From: Rheinheimera sp.
Lineage (GTDB): Bacteria > Pseudomonadota > Gammaproteobacteria > Enterobacterales > Alteromonadaceae
Direction: 5' to 3'
Length of the DNA stretch: 64,000 nt
Assembly: GCA_008015325.1 (NCBI GenBank)
Contig: SSFI01000093.1
Coordinates: 1-64,000, forward strand
Numbering within the stretch: the stretch's first letter is position 1; the number at the start of each line of letters is the position of its first letter. The notes under the pieces are model-generated. The model did not search any database and had not been told where the DNA came from. It worked only from the letters and a program-made list of their open reading frames with translations. Positions 8,968 to 17,248 of the stretch are shown here, in pieces. The translations under genes and the position numbers were made by a program.

Positions 8968-9006
8968 TGTAATCAATAAAGTACGTATCGTAAATATAAT
9001 TGTACA
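8968..9006. promoter_or_regulatory. TyrR-box-like sites 2 and 3 just downstream of the aroF promoter
   Basis: Site 2, TGTAAT-CAATAA-AGTACG (8968-8985); site 3, CGTAAA-TATAAT-TGTACA (8989-9006). Both keep the G-N14-C spacing, and they begin exactly 21 bp apart, two helical turns. Lying over the start of transcription, they fit repression by TyrR with tyrosine. Site 3 is the closest to consensus. Confidence 0.6.
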
Positions 9007-9068
9007 GCGAAAATAAGTGACTGGTCGCCATGCTGACACCAGCCTGCGCTGAGGAGAGGAGCAAAGCG

Positions 9069-10127
9069 ATGAGCAAAATTGTTGATGATTTACGGATATT
9101 GGCGGAAAAGCCATTGAGCCCGCCGTTAGTAATGAAAAAAGCCTTACCGCTGTCTGAACAAGGGGCATTGTTTGTCCAGCGGGCGCGTCGGGAAATTGCC
9201 GATATTGTCCATGGCCGTGATAAGCGTCTGTTAGTGATCACCGGGCCATGTTCAATTCACGACCCTGTTGCCGCTATTGATTACGCCAAACGGTTAAAAG
9301 AGTTGCAACTGAAGTATGCCGACAGTTTGTACATCGTGATGCGGGTGTATTTCGAAAAGCCGCGCACCACAGTCGGCTGGAAAGGTTTTATCAACGACCC
9401 GCACCTTGATGATTCGTTTGATTTGGAAACTGGCCTGACCCGTGGTCGTGAGCTGTTATTGAAACTGGTGGAGATGGAACTGCCGACAGCAACTGAAGCA
9501 TTAGATCCTATAAGCCCGCAGTATTTGTCGGATTTAGTGTCCTGGGCCGCTATCGGCGCCCGCACTGTGGAAAGTCAGACCCACCGCGAAATGGCCAGCG
9601 GCCTGTCGATGCCGGTCGGTTTTAAAAATGGTACTGATGGCAATTTGAATATCGCCTTAAACGCGCTGCAATCAGCGGCCAGTCCACACAGTTTTATTGG
9701 TATTAATCAACGCGGCGAAGTTGCGCTGGTGCAGACTGCCGGTAATCCGGACGGTCATATCATTCTGCGTGGCGGCACTAAGCCAAATTATGATGCGGAA
9801 AGTATCAATGCCGCAGTGGCGGTGCTGGACAAACATCAGCTGCCGCGCGGCATTGTGGTGGATTGCAGTCACGGCAACTCAAACAAAGACCACAATCGTC
9901 AGCCGCTGGTGGCAGAAGCTGTTGTGGCGCAGCGGGTGATGGGCAATGACGCCATTATTGGGCTGATGCTGGAAAGTAATATCTGTGGCGGCAAGCAAAA
10001 TATTGTCAATGGTAAAGCTGAGTTATACGGCGTATCGGTGACGGATGCCTGTATTGACTGGGCGACCACTGCTCAACTTCTGGCCGGCCTGCATCATCAG
10101 ATGCTTGGCATCTGTCAGGCAGCCTGA
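9069..10127 (+). CDS. aroF: 3-deoxy-7-phosphoheptulonate (DAHP) synthase, class I, AroF type
   Basis: Condenses phosphoenolpyruvate with erythrose 4-phosphate, the first step to chorismate. The 352-residue protein has LLVITGPCSIHD, MRVYFEKPRTTVGWKG, TESQTHREMASG-like VESQTHREMASG and VDCSHGNSNKDH, all class I signatures. It is placed directly before tyrA, the arrangement of the tyrosine-sensitive isoenzyme AroF in E. coli, so tyrosine feedback is likely but not proven by sequence. I chose ATG 9069, which follows GAGGAGAGGAG; an in-frame ATG at 9030 has no ribosome site. Three TyrR-like boxes lie upstream. Confidence 0.95.
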   Translation: MSKIVDDLRILAEKPLSPPLVMKKALPLSEQGALFVQRARREIADIVHGRDKRLLVITGPCSIHDPVAAIDYAKRLKELQLKYADSLYIVMRVYFEKPRTTVGWKGFINDPHLDDSFDLETGLTRGRELLLKLVEMELPTATEALDPISPQYLSDLVSWAAIGARTVESQTHREMASGLSMPVGFKNGTDGNLNIALNALQSAASPHSFIGINQRGEVALVQTAGNPDGHIILRGGTKPNYDAESINAAVAVLDKHQLPRGIVVDCSHGNSNKDHNRQPLVAEAVVAQRVMGNDAIIGLMLESNICGGKQNIVNGKAELYGVSVTDACIDWATTAQLLAGLHHQMLGICQAA

Positions 10128-10134
10128 GGTTCTT

Positions 10135-11283
10135 ATGAGTATTTCCACATCGGCTCAGGCCGCGTCTGCTGCGGAACTCGCGCCACTGCGCAGTCAGATT
10201 GACGCAATCGACACCCAGCTGGTTGAATTACTGGCCGCGCGCGCCAAAGTGACGGCACAGGTCGGGCAGGTGAAACAGCAATATGCATTGCCGCTATACG
10301 TACCTGAGCGGGAAAAAGCTTTGCTCGAAGCGCGCCGGGCGCAGGCAGAAGCAGCCGGTGTGTCGCCGGAGCTGGTGGAAGATGTGCTGCGCCGGGTGAT
10401 GCGGGAATCCTATTCAACCCAGGAAACCGGCTTTGTCTGTTGTCGTGACGGCGGTGGCAAAGTGGTGGTAGTGGGGGGCAATGGTGCGCTTGGGCAGCGG
10501 TTTGTCAGTTTGTTTCAGCGTTCTGGTTTTACCGTGTCAGTGCTGGAACAAGCGGACTGGCCAAAGGCTGCAGAGATTTGTGCTGATGCCGCACTGGTAT
10601 TACTCGCTGTGCCAATTGCTGTGACAGAACAGGTGATCCGCCGACTCCCACAGTTACCGGCTGATTGTGTGCTGGCGGATATCACCAGTATCAAAGCGGC
10701 GCCGCTTGCGGCCATGTTGCAACAGCACAGCGGGCCCGTGCTGGGGCTGCATCCGATGTTTGGTCCTGACATCAGCAACATCGTTAAACAAGTCGTGGTG
10801 GTGTGTCATGGCCGCTCGCCGCAGCAATATCAGTGGTTGTTGCAGCAGTTTAGTGTCTGGGGCGCGGTACTCACGGAAAAAGACGCGCAACAGCATGATG
10901 AACTGATGCAGCTCATTCAGGCGATGCGCCATTTCAGCTCACTGGTGTACGGTGTGCATCTGGCGGAAGAGCATGCGGATTTGCCGCAGTTGCTGGAGCT
11001 GAGCTCGCCGATTTACCGGCTGGAGCTGGCAATGGTAGGCCGTCTGTTTGCGCAAAATGCCGAACTTTATGCCGACATTATGCTGAGTTCGGTTGCAGTC
11101 ACTGGTTTGCTGCAACGTTATCAACACCGCTTTAATCAGCTGTCGCATTTACTGGCGGCGCGTGACAAAGCCGGCTTAATGGCCGAGTTTGCCAAAGGTC
11201 AGAAATTTTTTGGCCCGCTGGCCAGTCAGTTTTTACAGGAAAGCCGGCGTTTGCTGCAAAAAGCTGCGGATGAGCGCAGTTAG
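10135..11283 (+). CDS. tyrA: Bifunctional chorismate mutase/prephenate dehydrogenase (T-protein)
   Basis: A 382-residue fusion: AroQ-type chorismate mutase (about 10-100; LRSQIDAIDTQLVELLAARA) and NAD-dependent prephenate dehydrogenase (about 105-380; VVVVGGNGALGQRF is the Rossmann glycine motif, LHPMFGPD carries the catalytic histidine region). It converts chorismate via prephenate to 4-hydroxyphenylpyruvate, the precursor of tyrosine. It starts 7 bp after aroF, and both are probably on one TyrR-controlled transcript. Length is close to E. coli TyrA (373). Confidence 0.96.
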   Translation: MSISTSAQAASAAELAPLRSQIDAIDTQLVELLAARAKVTAQVGQVKQQYALPLYVPEREKALLEARRAQAEAAGVSPELVEDVLRRVMRESYSTQETGFVCCRDGGGKVVVVGGNGALGQRFVSLFQRSGFTVSVLEQADWPKAAEICADAALVLLAVPIAVTEQVIRRLPQLPADCVLADITSIKAAPLAAMLQQHSGPVLGLHPMFGPDISNIVKQVVVVCHGRSPQQYQWLLQQFSVWGAVLTEKDAQQHDELMQLIQAMRHFSSLVYGVHLAEEHADLPQLLELSSPIYRLELAMVGRLFAQNAELYADIMLSSVAVTGLLQRYQHRFNQLSHLLAARDKAGLMAEFAKGQKFFGPLASQFLQESRRLLQKAADERS

Positions 11284-11308
11284 CTGCACTTTTTCTTGCT
11301 GTTCAAGG

Positions 11309-11341
11309 CCGGAGCACCGCGTTAGACTGGTCTCCGGTTTT
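11309..11341 (+). terminator. Terminator after tyrA
   Basis: CCGGAG-C-ACC, loop of 10, GGT-CTCCGG, then TTTT. The stem has one bulged C. It closes the aroF-tyrA unit. Confidence 0.7.
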
Positions 11342-11361
11342 CATTCAACGCTTATCATCTT

Positions 11362-12066
11362 TTGCTGAAATCATGCTGCTTCTCTTTATTGCGCAGGCTG
11401 CTCTCTGTGCTGCGTTACGGCGTGCTTGGCCTGTTAACGCTGGTATTGCTGTTCGCCTATCTGCCGGTGTCTTATACCGGTGTGATGCTGGAACGCCAGC
11501 TCGACGCCTGGCTGGATAGCAAAAGCCGTTATCAGGCACAGCATCAATGGTTGCCATTGACGAAAATTTCCCCGCATTTGATGCAAGCCGTGGTGGCCGC
11601 TGAAGATCAGAAGTTTCTGCAACATAATGGTTTTGATTTACAAGCGATTGAAAAAGCGCTGGTGTATAACAGCAAAGGCCGAAAGGTACGCGGTGCTTCC
11701 ACTATCAGTCAGCAAACTGCAAAAAATGTGTTTTTATGGAGCGGCCGCAGCTGGCTGCGGAAGGGGTTGGAAAGCGGCATTACCCTGCTGATTGAAGGTG
11801 CCTGGGGCAAACAGCGCATTCTGGAAGTGTATCTGAATAGTGTCGAATTTGGCCCCGGTATTTACGGTGCCGAAGCGGCGGCACAGCGCTTCTTTGGTGT
11901 GTCGGCACAGCGTTTAAGCCGGCAGCAGGCCGCGTTACTGGCGGCGGTATTACCGAATCCGCACCGATTTTTAGTAAAGGCACCTTCGCCTTATGTACGT
12001 AAACGCCAGCAGTGGATCTTAAAACAAATGCAACAGCTCACGCCAGTGCACCGCCAACTACGCTGA
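11362..12066 (+). CDS. mtgA: Monofunctional peptidoglycan glycosyltransferase
   Basis: A 234-residue GT51 enzyme that polymerises lipid II glycan chains at the inner membrane, without a penicillin-binding domain. An N-terminal membrane anchor (about 17-37) is followed by [17 protein letters not shown], which carries the catalytic glutamate, [42 protein letters not shown] in pieces, all GT51 motifs. The start is uncertain: TTG at 11362 gives a full-length N-terminus, but no clear ribosome site precedes it. It follows the tyrA terminator and has its own, unseen, promoter. Confidence 0.93.
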   Translation: MLKSCCFSLLRRLLSVLRYGVLGLLTLVLLFAYLPVSYTGVMLERQLDAWLDSKSRYQAQHQWLPLTKISPHLMQAVVAAEDQKFLQHNGFDLQAIEKALVYNSKGRKVRGASTISQQTAKNVFLWSGRSWLRKGLESGITLLIEGAWGKQRILEVYLNSVEFGPGIYGAEAAAQRFFGVSAQRLSRQQAALLAAVLPNPHRFLVKAPSPYVRKRQQWILKQMQQLTPVHRQLR

Positions 12067-12276
12067 AACAACTCCTACCTCTGCTCATTTTGCCGCTTTT
12101 CCCGGCAGAACTGCCGTACATTAGCGAAATAATACTGGGCGCATCCGACTTTAGTCGTTATCTTATGACGCTGATCTGCCGTGGGCTTTGGGACATCTTT
12201 CTGACCTTGCCAGACTCTTGTCAGACAACGGTGCAGCGATAGCACCGCATCATAACAATATCCGAGGAATCTACTG

Positions 12277-13767
12277 ATGAATGAATTTGTTGCTGTGGTG
12301 AACGGCATCATCTGGAGCAAGGCGTTAATTGCACTTTGTCTCGGGGTGGGCCTGTATTTCTCCATACGCTCGCGTTTCCTGCAATTACGTCATGTGCGCG
12401 AAATGATCCGCCTGATGTTTGATGGCAAAAGCTCAGACAGCGGTGTGTCATCCTTCCAGGCGTTAACCATGACGCTAGCCGGCCGGGTCGGTACCGGTAA
12501 TATCGCAGGTGTTGCCACTGCTATCACTTTTGGCGGCCCGGGCGCGGTGTTCTGGATGTGGATGGTGGCGTTTTTAGGTGCCAGCTCTGCGTTCGTTGAA
12601 TCAACCTTAGGCCAGGTTTATAAAGAAAAAATCAATGGCCAATATCGTGGTGGCCCCGCGTTTTACATCGAAAAAGGCCTTGGCATGAAATGGTATGCCT
12701 GGGTTTTTGCGATTGCGACCGTCATAGCAACCGGGCTGCTGTTGCCAGGTGTCCAGGCCAATTCTATCGCGTCCAGTCTGGAAACTGCCGTCGGCATTTC
12801 TCCTAATGTAACTGCCGGTGTGCTGGCAATTGCACTTGGTTTTATTATTTTCGGCGGCGTCAAACGTATCGCAACTTTTGCCGAAATCGTGGTGCCGTTT
12901 ATGGCACTGGGTTACATCATTGTCGCTTGTGTGGTGATTGCGCTGAATATTGATCAATTACCTGTCGTGCTGAAACTGATTGTGAAGAGCGCATTCGGCG
13001 CTGAAGCGGCTTACGGTGCTATTTTGGGTCTGGCGATTGAATGGGGCGTTAAACGCGGCGTTTATTCAAATGAAGCCGGTCAGGGCACAGGCCCGCATGC
13101 CTCATCAGCTGCTGCAGTATCGCATCCGGCGAAACAAGGGCTGGTACAAGGCTTTTCGGTTTATGTCGATACGCTGTTTGTCTGTTCAGCCACCGCATTT
13201 ATGCTGTTAATCACCGGTCAGTACAATGTGCAGGCTGCTGATGGCCAGGCGATTTATACCGGTGTGGCTGGTGTGGCTGCAGGCCCTGGTTATGTGCAAA
13301 CCGCACTTGAAAACGTCATGCCAGGTTTTGGTTCATTGTTTGTTGCAATCGCTCTGCTGTTTTTCGCTTTCACTACTATCGTTGCTTATTACTATATCGC
13401 CGAAACCAACATTGCTTATATCAACCGCACCGTATCGCGGCCATGGCTGGGGTTCCTGCTGAAAGTCGGCATTATGGCGGCCGTGGTGTATGGCACTGTG
13501 AAAACAGCTGATTTGGCCTGGGCACTGGGTGATATCGGCGTGGGACTGATGGCCTGGTTAAACATTATTGCCATTATCCTGCTGCACAAAACGGCCTTTA
13601 AGTGCCTGCGCGACTATGAAGCGCAAAAAGCGGCGGGTAAAGACCCGGTGTTCCATCCGGAGCAGCTTGGTATTAAGAATGCGCATTATTGGGAAGGTAA
13701 AACAGATCAGGAATTACTGAGTTCCAGCCTGACCAATCTGGCAGAGCAAGACACCAAACGTGTTTGA
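12277..13767 (+). CDS. Sodium/alanine symporter, AGCS family
   Basis: A 496-residue inner-membrane carrier with about eleven hydrophobic segments that moves alanine or glycine with Na+. Family signatures include TMTLAGRVGTGNIAGVA, the SNEAGQGTGPHASSAAAVSHP motif at about residue 265 and FSVYVDTLFVCSATA. Length is typical (450-550). Start ATG lies 9 bases after CGAGGA. It is a single-gene unit: the 210 bp before it (12067-12276) carry no other gene, and a perfect hairpin follows. Confidence 0.94.
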   Translation: MNEFVAVVNGIIWSKALIALCLGVGLYFSIRSRFLQLRHVREMIRLMFDGKSSDSGVSSFQALTMTLAGRVGTGNIAGVATAITFGGPGAVFWMWMVAFLGASSAFVESTLGQVYKEKINGQYRGGPAFYIEKGLGMKWYAWVFAIATVIATGLLLPGVQANSIASSLETAVGISPNVTAGVLAIALGFIIFGGVKRIATFAEIVVPFMALGYIIVACVVIALNIDQLPVVLKLIVKSAFGAEAAYGAILGLAIEWGVKRGVYSNEAGQGTGPHASSAAAVSHPAKQGLVQGFSVYVDTLFVCSATAFMLLITGQYNVQAADGQAIYTGVAGVAAGPGYVQTALENVMPGFGSLFVAIALLFFAFTTIVAYYYIAETNIAYINRTVSRPWLGFLLKVGIMAAVVYGTVKTADLAWALGDIGVGLMAWLNIIAIILLHKTAFKCLRDYEAQKAAGKDPVFHPEQLGIKNAHYWEGKTDQELLSSSLTNLAEQDTKRV

Positions 13768-13780
13768 TAGAAATCAGAGA

Positions 13781-13806
13781 AAGCCAGTCGATGACTGGCT
13801 TTGTTT
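13781..13806 (+). terminator. Terminator after the alanine symporter
   Basis: AAGCCAGTC, loop GAT, GACTGGCTT, then TTGTTTT. Perfect 9-bp stem; T-run interrupted. The following GNAT gene starts right after it. Confidence 0.75.
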
Positions 13807-13821
13807 TATAAGGAAACTTTG

Positions 13822-14340
13822 ATGGCAACCATCCTGACTACCAACAGATTGCGCTTACGCCATGCCGAGCTTCGTGATGCGCCAGCGATGTTGTTGCTGG
13901 TCAATGAGCCGGAATTTTTGCAGAACATCGGTGATAAACAAGTCAGAGATTTGCAGCAGGCCGAGTTGTATCTGCAAAATGGCGCTATCGCCAGTTATCA
14001 GCAACATGGTTTTGGCCTGTATCTGGTTGAACGCCTGGCGGATGGCGCGACGCTGGGTTTATGTGGTCTGGTGCAACGCGATTATCTGCAGTACCCGGAT
14101 GTCGGTTATGCATTGTTCCGAGAGTTTAGCGGCCAGGGATATATTTCCGAAGCTGCTTTGGCAGTGGTCGCTTATGCGCGCGATGTGCTCGGATTACAGA
14201 CATTGTGTGGCATTGTGGCGCCGGATAACCTGGCGTCTAAACGCATTCTGGAGAAAACCGGCATGCGGCCGGCCGGGCAAAAAATAGTGCCGGGTTCGGA
14301 TAAGACTGTTGATTTTTATCTGCTTGACACTGTCGGTTGA
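13822..14340 (+). CDS. GNAT-family N-acetyltransferase, RimJ/RimL type
   Basis: A 172-residue acetyltransferase that begins TNRLRLRHAELRDAPAML, the usual opening of the Acetyltransf_3 (RimJ/RimL) group, and has the acetyl-CoA region FREFSGQGYISEAALAVVAYA followed by GIVAPDNLASKRILEKTGM. Substrate not predictable: relatives modify ribosomal proteins, amino acids or antibiotics. ATG 13822 follows AAGGAAA. It reads out of the symporter terminator, so it may depend on read-through or on a promoter inside the symporter. Confidence 0.85.
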   Translation: MATILTTNRLRLRHAELRDAPAMLLLVNEPEFLQNIGDKQVRDLQQAELYLQNGAIASYQQHGFGLYLVERLADGATLGLCGLVQRDYLQYPDVGYALFREFSGQGYISEAALAVVAYARDVLGLQTLCGIVAPDNLASKRILEKTGMRPAGQKIVPGSDKTVDFYLLDTVG

Positions 14341-14355
14341 GCCTTTGGCACTTAT

Positions 14356-14598
14356 TTAACCTTCCGCTGCTGATTGATCTGTCAGGTTAGTGCGCTGGCG
14401 CTGAAAATCTTCATATTTTTTCGAAGCCACATCTTTGAGGCAACTCTCAGACAGCGGTGAGGGTAACAGCCGGCACTGCGCCCGCTGTTCGTCGCGCATT
14501 TTATTGAACCAATATTCTTCACTGCCACGCTGTGGATTCTGACAGGCGCAGAGCAGCGGTACCAGCAGGCTGATGCATAACAGCGTTTTGTTCGACAT
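14356..14598 (-). CDS. Small lipoprotein
   Basis: An 80-residue protein with a lipoprotein signal: MSNKTLLCISLLVPLLCAC, where the last Cys (residue 19) would be lipidated. The mature part is charged (EEYWFNKMRDEQRAQCRLL) and has two further Cys (QC and SC), possibly a disulfide. I recognise the pattern from uncharacterised Alteromonadales lipoproteins but not a named family. Transcribed divergently from the M14 peptidase, about 55 bp apart. Confidence 0.65.
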   Translation of the reverse strand: MSNKTLLCISLLVPLLCACQNPQRGSEEYWFNKMRDEQRAQCRLLPSPLSESCLKDVASKKYEDFQRQRTNLTDQSAAEG

Positions 14599-14652
14599 GG
14601 TCCAATCCGTTCCTCTTTTCCTTCAGGTACTATGCCACAGCAGGGCTGACGT

Positions 14653-15771
14653 TTGCTACTGAGCATCGCGACAGTGAGTGCCAGTGGTGAAATTTCACCA
14701 AACTGCCATAAAACAGCGCCTGCACTGCTTTATGCTGGGGCTTTGTCGCAAACCGCAGGAACTGCTTTGCAAGACTCACTGCCAGAGCTGCATCAGCTCG
14801 AACTGTTACTGCGACATGCACCGGCTCCGGTCAGTGCCGAAGTGCTGGCGATGGTGAGCGCCGGCGACCAACAATTTCCGCTCTATGCTATTGCCGTAGG
14901 CAAGCCGGCAGCAGGCAAGCCAGTCTTACTGCTGACCGGCGGCATTCATGGCCTGGAGCGGATAGGCACCCAAGTGCTGCTGGCTTATCTGGAAAGCCTG
15001 TGCAGCCGGTTACGCTGGGATTTACAGTTCGCCGAGCTGTTCGAACGGGTGCAACTTTATATCTTGCCATTGCTAAACCCCGGTGGAATGTTGCGCGGCT
15101 GGCGCTCTAACGCACGGCATGTTGATTTGATGCGCAATGCGCCGCAGGATTGTACCGAAGGTGCGGCGTTTCTAGTCGGCGGCCAGCGCTACAGCAAATT
15201 TTTGCCCTGGTATCGGGGGCATCCGGGACAGCTGGAAACCGAAAGCCGGGTGCTGTGTGACTTTGTCCGGCAGCGTTTGTTTCAGGCGCCTTTTTCGCTG
15301 GTGCTGGATTGCCATTCCGGCTTTGGTCAGACCGACCGTTTATGGTTTCCTTATGCCAAATCCAGCACGCAGCCGATTGCGCATCTGGCACAAATGCACC
15401 GGCTGCGCGAATTATTGTTTCAGACTTATCCGCATCAAAACTACATTTTTGAACCACAGTGCCGGCATTATTTGTGTCATGGCGATTTATGGGACTATTT
15501 GTTTGATCAGTCTTTGCAGCATGACCATTTGATGTTGCCACTGACGCTGGAGATGGGATCGTGGAACTGGGTGCGGAAAAATCCGTTTCAGCTGTTTAAC
15601 AGCCATGGCTTGTTCCATCCGGTGAAACCGCACCGGATAAAAAGAGTGCTGCGCAGCCACCTGATTTTGTTCGAATTTTTATTGCAGGCCAGTGCTGCGC
15701 ATGCGCATTGGCTGCCAACTGTGGACAGCCGCAACGCCATGGAGGCCAATGACTTATGGTACAACCGCTAG
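14653..15771 (+). CDS. M14-family zinc carboxypeptidase
   Basis: A protein of up to 372 residues with the M14 zinc motif GGIHGLE (His and Glu ligands) near residue 95, the third ligand in LDCHSGFGQ near 215, the substrate-binding LPLLNPGG and a late LEMGSW that holds the catalytic glutamate. The family removes C-terminal amino acids or deacylates; murein-tripeptide amidases also belong to it. No clear signal peptide, so likely cytoplasmic. The start is uncertain: TTG 14653 opens the frame, GTG 14674 is an alternative. It overlaps the next gene by 16 bp. Confidence 0.75.
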   Translation: MLLSIATVSASGEISPNCHKTAPALLYAGALSQTAGTALQDSLPELHQLELLLRHAPAPVSAEVLAMVSAGDQQFPLYAIAVGKPAAGKPVLLLTGGIHGLERIGTQVLLAYLESLCSRLRWDLQFAELFERVQLYILPLLNPGGMLRGWRSNARHVDLMRNAPQDCTEGAAFLVGGQRYSKFLPWYRGHPGQLETESRVLCDFVRQRLFQAPFSLVLDCHSGFGQTDRLWFPYAKSSTQPIAHLAQMHRLRELLFQTYPHQNYIFEPQCRHYLCHGDLWDYLFDQSLQHDHLMLPLTLEMGSWNWVRKNPFQLFNSHGLFHPVKPHRIKRVLRSHLILFEFLLQASAAHAHWLPTVDSRNAMEANDLWYNR

Positions 15772-16493
15772 TGTTATTGCGTGGCCTGGCGCGCGAGCAG
15801 GCACATTGGGGCGATTTCCCGTCTGAGCTTGCCAGCCAGACGCAAAGGCCGGTGTTCTGCCAGGATTTACCCGGCATGGGCCAATATCACCGCGAGCAAA
15901 GCCCTGCGGATATGCGGGCGCTGGCAGAGCTGATGTTACCCCGGCTACGCCGCCGCCATCCCGGGCCTTGGCATCTGGTGGCGATGTCGTTGGGGGCGAT
16001 GCTCGCCGTGCAGCTGGCGGTGCTGGCACCGCAGCAGGTGGCGTCTTTGGTGCTGATTAACACCAGTGCCGGTGCTTTAACGCCGTTTTATCAGCGTTTA
16101 CGCTGGCAGCAGTATCCAAAAGTACTGAGTGCTTTTATCGCGCCGCTGCGACAGCGTGAACAACTGATTTTACAACTCACCAGTCAGCGCTGGCAGCAAT
16201 CGCAGCTGCAGCGTGCGGTTGATATCGCAAGGCAAAGACCAGTGCTGCGGCTTAATGTGTTGCGCCAGCTGCTGGCGGCCAGCCGGTTTCGACTGTCAAC
16301 GAAACCACAGTGCCCGCTATTGTTATTAAGTGGCGCGGCAGATCAGCTGGTCGACCCTGTCTGCAGTGAGCGGCTGGCGGATTATTGGCAGGTCGCGCAT
16401 TTGCAACACCCGTCAGCCGGTCATGATTTGGTGTTAGACGCGCCAGACTGGCTGCTGAGTCAGTTAGTGCAGTTTTACGCCAGCGCAGACTAG
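15756..16493 (+). CDS. Alpha/beta-hydrolase fold protein
   Basis: A 245-residue protein with the hydrolase fold: LVLLRGLAREQAHW (HG equivalent changed to RG), LPGMGQYH, a nucleophile elbow VAMSLGAM, an acid in SGAADQLVD and a final histidine in SAGHDLV. The elbow is A-M-S-L-G rather than G-x-S-x-G, still compatible with catalysis. Related in outline to BioH/MhpC-like esterases; substrate unknown. Translationally coupled to the M14 peptidase by a 16-bp overlap, which suggests a joint task. Confidence 0.75.
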   Translation: MVQPLVLLRGLAREQAHWGDFPSELASQTQRPVFCQDLPGMGQYHREQSPADMRALAELMLPRLRRRHPGPWHLVAMSLGAMLAVQLAVLAPQQVASLVLINTSAGALTPFYQRLRWQQYPKVLSAFIAPLRQREQLILQLTSQRWQQSQLQRAVDIARQRPVLRLNVLRQLLAASRFRLSTKPQCPLLLLSGAADQLVDPVCSERLADYWQVAHLQHPSAGHDLVLDAPDWLLSQLVQFYASAD

Positions 16494-16494
16494 A

Positions 16495-17187
16495 TTAAAG
16501 CTGCGACTCATCAAACTGCAGGTGCGGTTTCCCCGCCATATATTGGCGGCGGAAAACCTGGAAGTATTGGGTTAAGTCGGCGGCTGCCTGCTCATCGCCG
16601 GCAAGTTTTAGCATCTCAATGCCAACTTCAGCGGTACAGAGCTGATGCAAATGCGCCGCTTCGCGTAATTTGTAGCTGGACGCCACGGTTGGATTAATAC
16701 CAAGCACCGGGAATTGGTCCAGATAAGGGCTTTTACTGAACATTTTTTTCGCTTCGCGCCAGGTGCCATCGAGCATGATAAACAAAGGTTTTTTGCTGCC
16801 GGCCTGTAATTCCTGCGGGATAGTGCTGATACAGCGCGCTGCGCTGGCGTATTCGTGTGGAAACACCACCACTGGCGCCAGGTCTTCGCGCTGTAGTAAT
16901 TGCAACAACGCCGGATCCGGTTGAGTACGGTCCCAGACGAAGGCGTAACTTTCTGCCGCCACATCGGCAATCAGCCGACCGGTATTACTGGGTTTGTAAC
17001 ATTCGCCGGTATACATCAGCAATAAAACCGCACTGCGGGCTGAAGGCGCAGGGATATCAGCGCACAGGCAATCTGCTTTGGGTAACAGACAACCGTCGCA
17101 ACGGATCACCTTGCTGCCACGGGCGTTAAAAGGTTTGGTGGTTTTGGCGAGCTCGCGTTGGCGCAGCTCCAGCACTACATTGGCCAA
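16495..17187 (-). CDS. tapT: tRNA-uridine aminocarboxypropyltransferase, DTW family
   Basis: A 230-residue DTW-domain protein. TapT (YfiP in E. coli) transfers the aminocarboxypropyl group of S-adenosylmethionine to U47 of tRNAs, making acp3U. It shows an N-terminal cysteine cluster (CDGCLLPKADCLC), then LLMYTGECYKPSNTGRL and the DTW signature as DGTWREAKKM. Length is typical. Convergent with the alpha/beta hydrolase (1 bp apart) and downstream of aceK on the same strand. Confidence 0.85.
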   Translation of the reverse strand: MANVVLELRQRELAKTTKPFNARGSKVIRCDGCLLPKADCLCADIPAPSARSAVLLLMYTGECYKPSNTGRLIADVAAESYAFVWDRTQPDPALLQLLQREDLAPVVVFPHEYASAARCISTIPQELQAGSKKPLFIMLDGTWREAKKMFSKSPYLDQFPVLGINPTVASSYKLREAAHLHQLCTAEVGIEMLKLAGDEQAAADLTQYFQVFRRQYMAGKPHLQFDESQL

Positions 17188-17248
17188 AATGATTTCCGCA
17201 CAGCTGAAAAGGCCGGCATTTTAGCGCAGTTCTGCGCGCAAGTGTGCT

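Noticed and set aside
9030..9068. Upstream ATG of aroF
   Set aside because: No ribosome site, while ATG 9069 has a strong one; the extra 13 residues are not shared with AroF.
12067..12276. A riboswitch or leader before the alanine symporter
   Set aside because: No known glycine or other riboswitch core was recognisable in the 210 bp.
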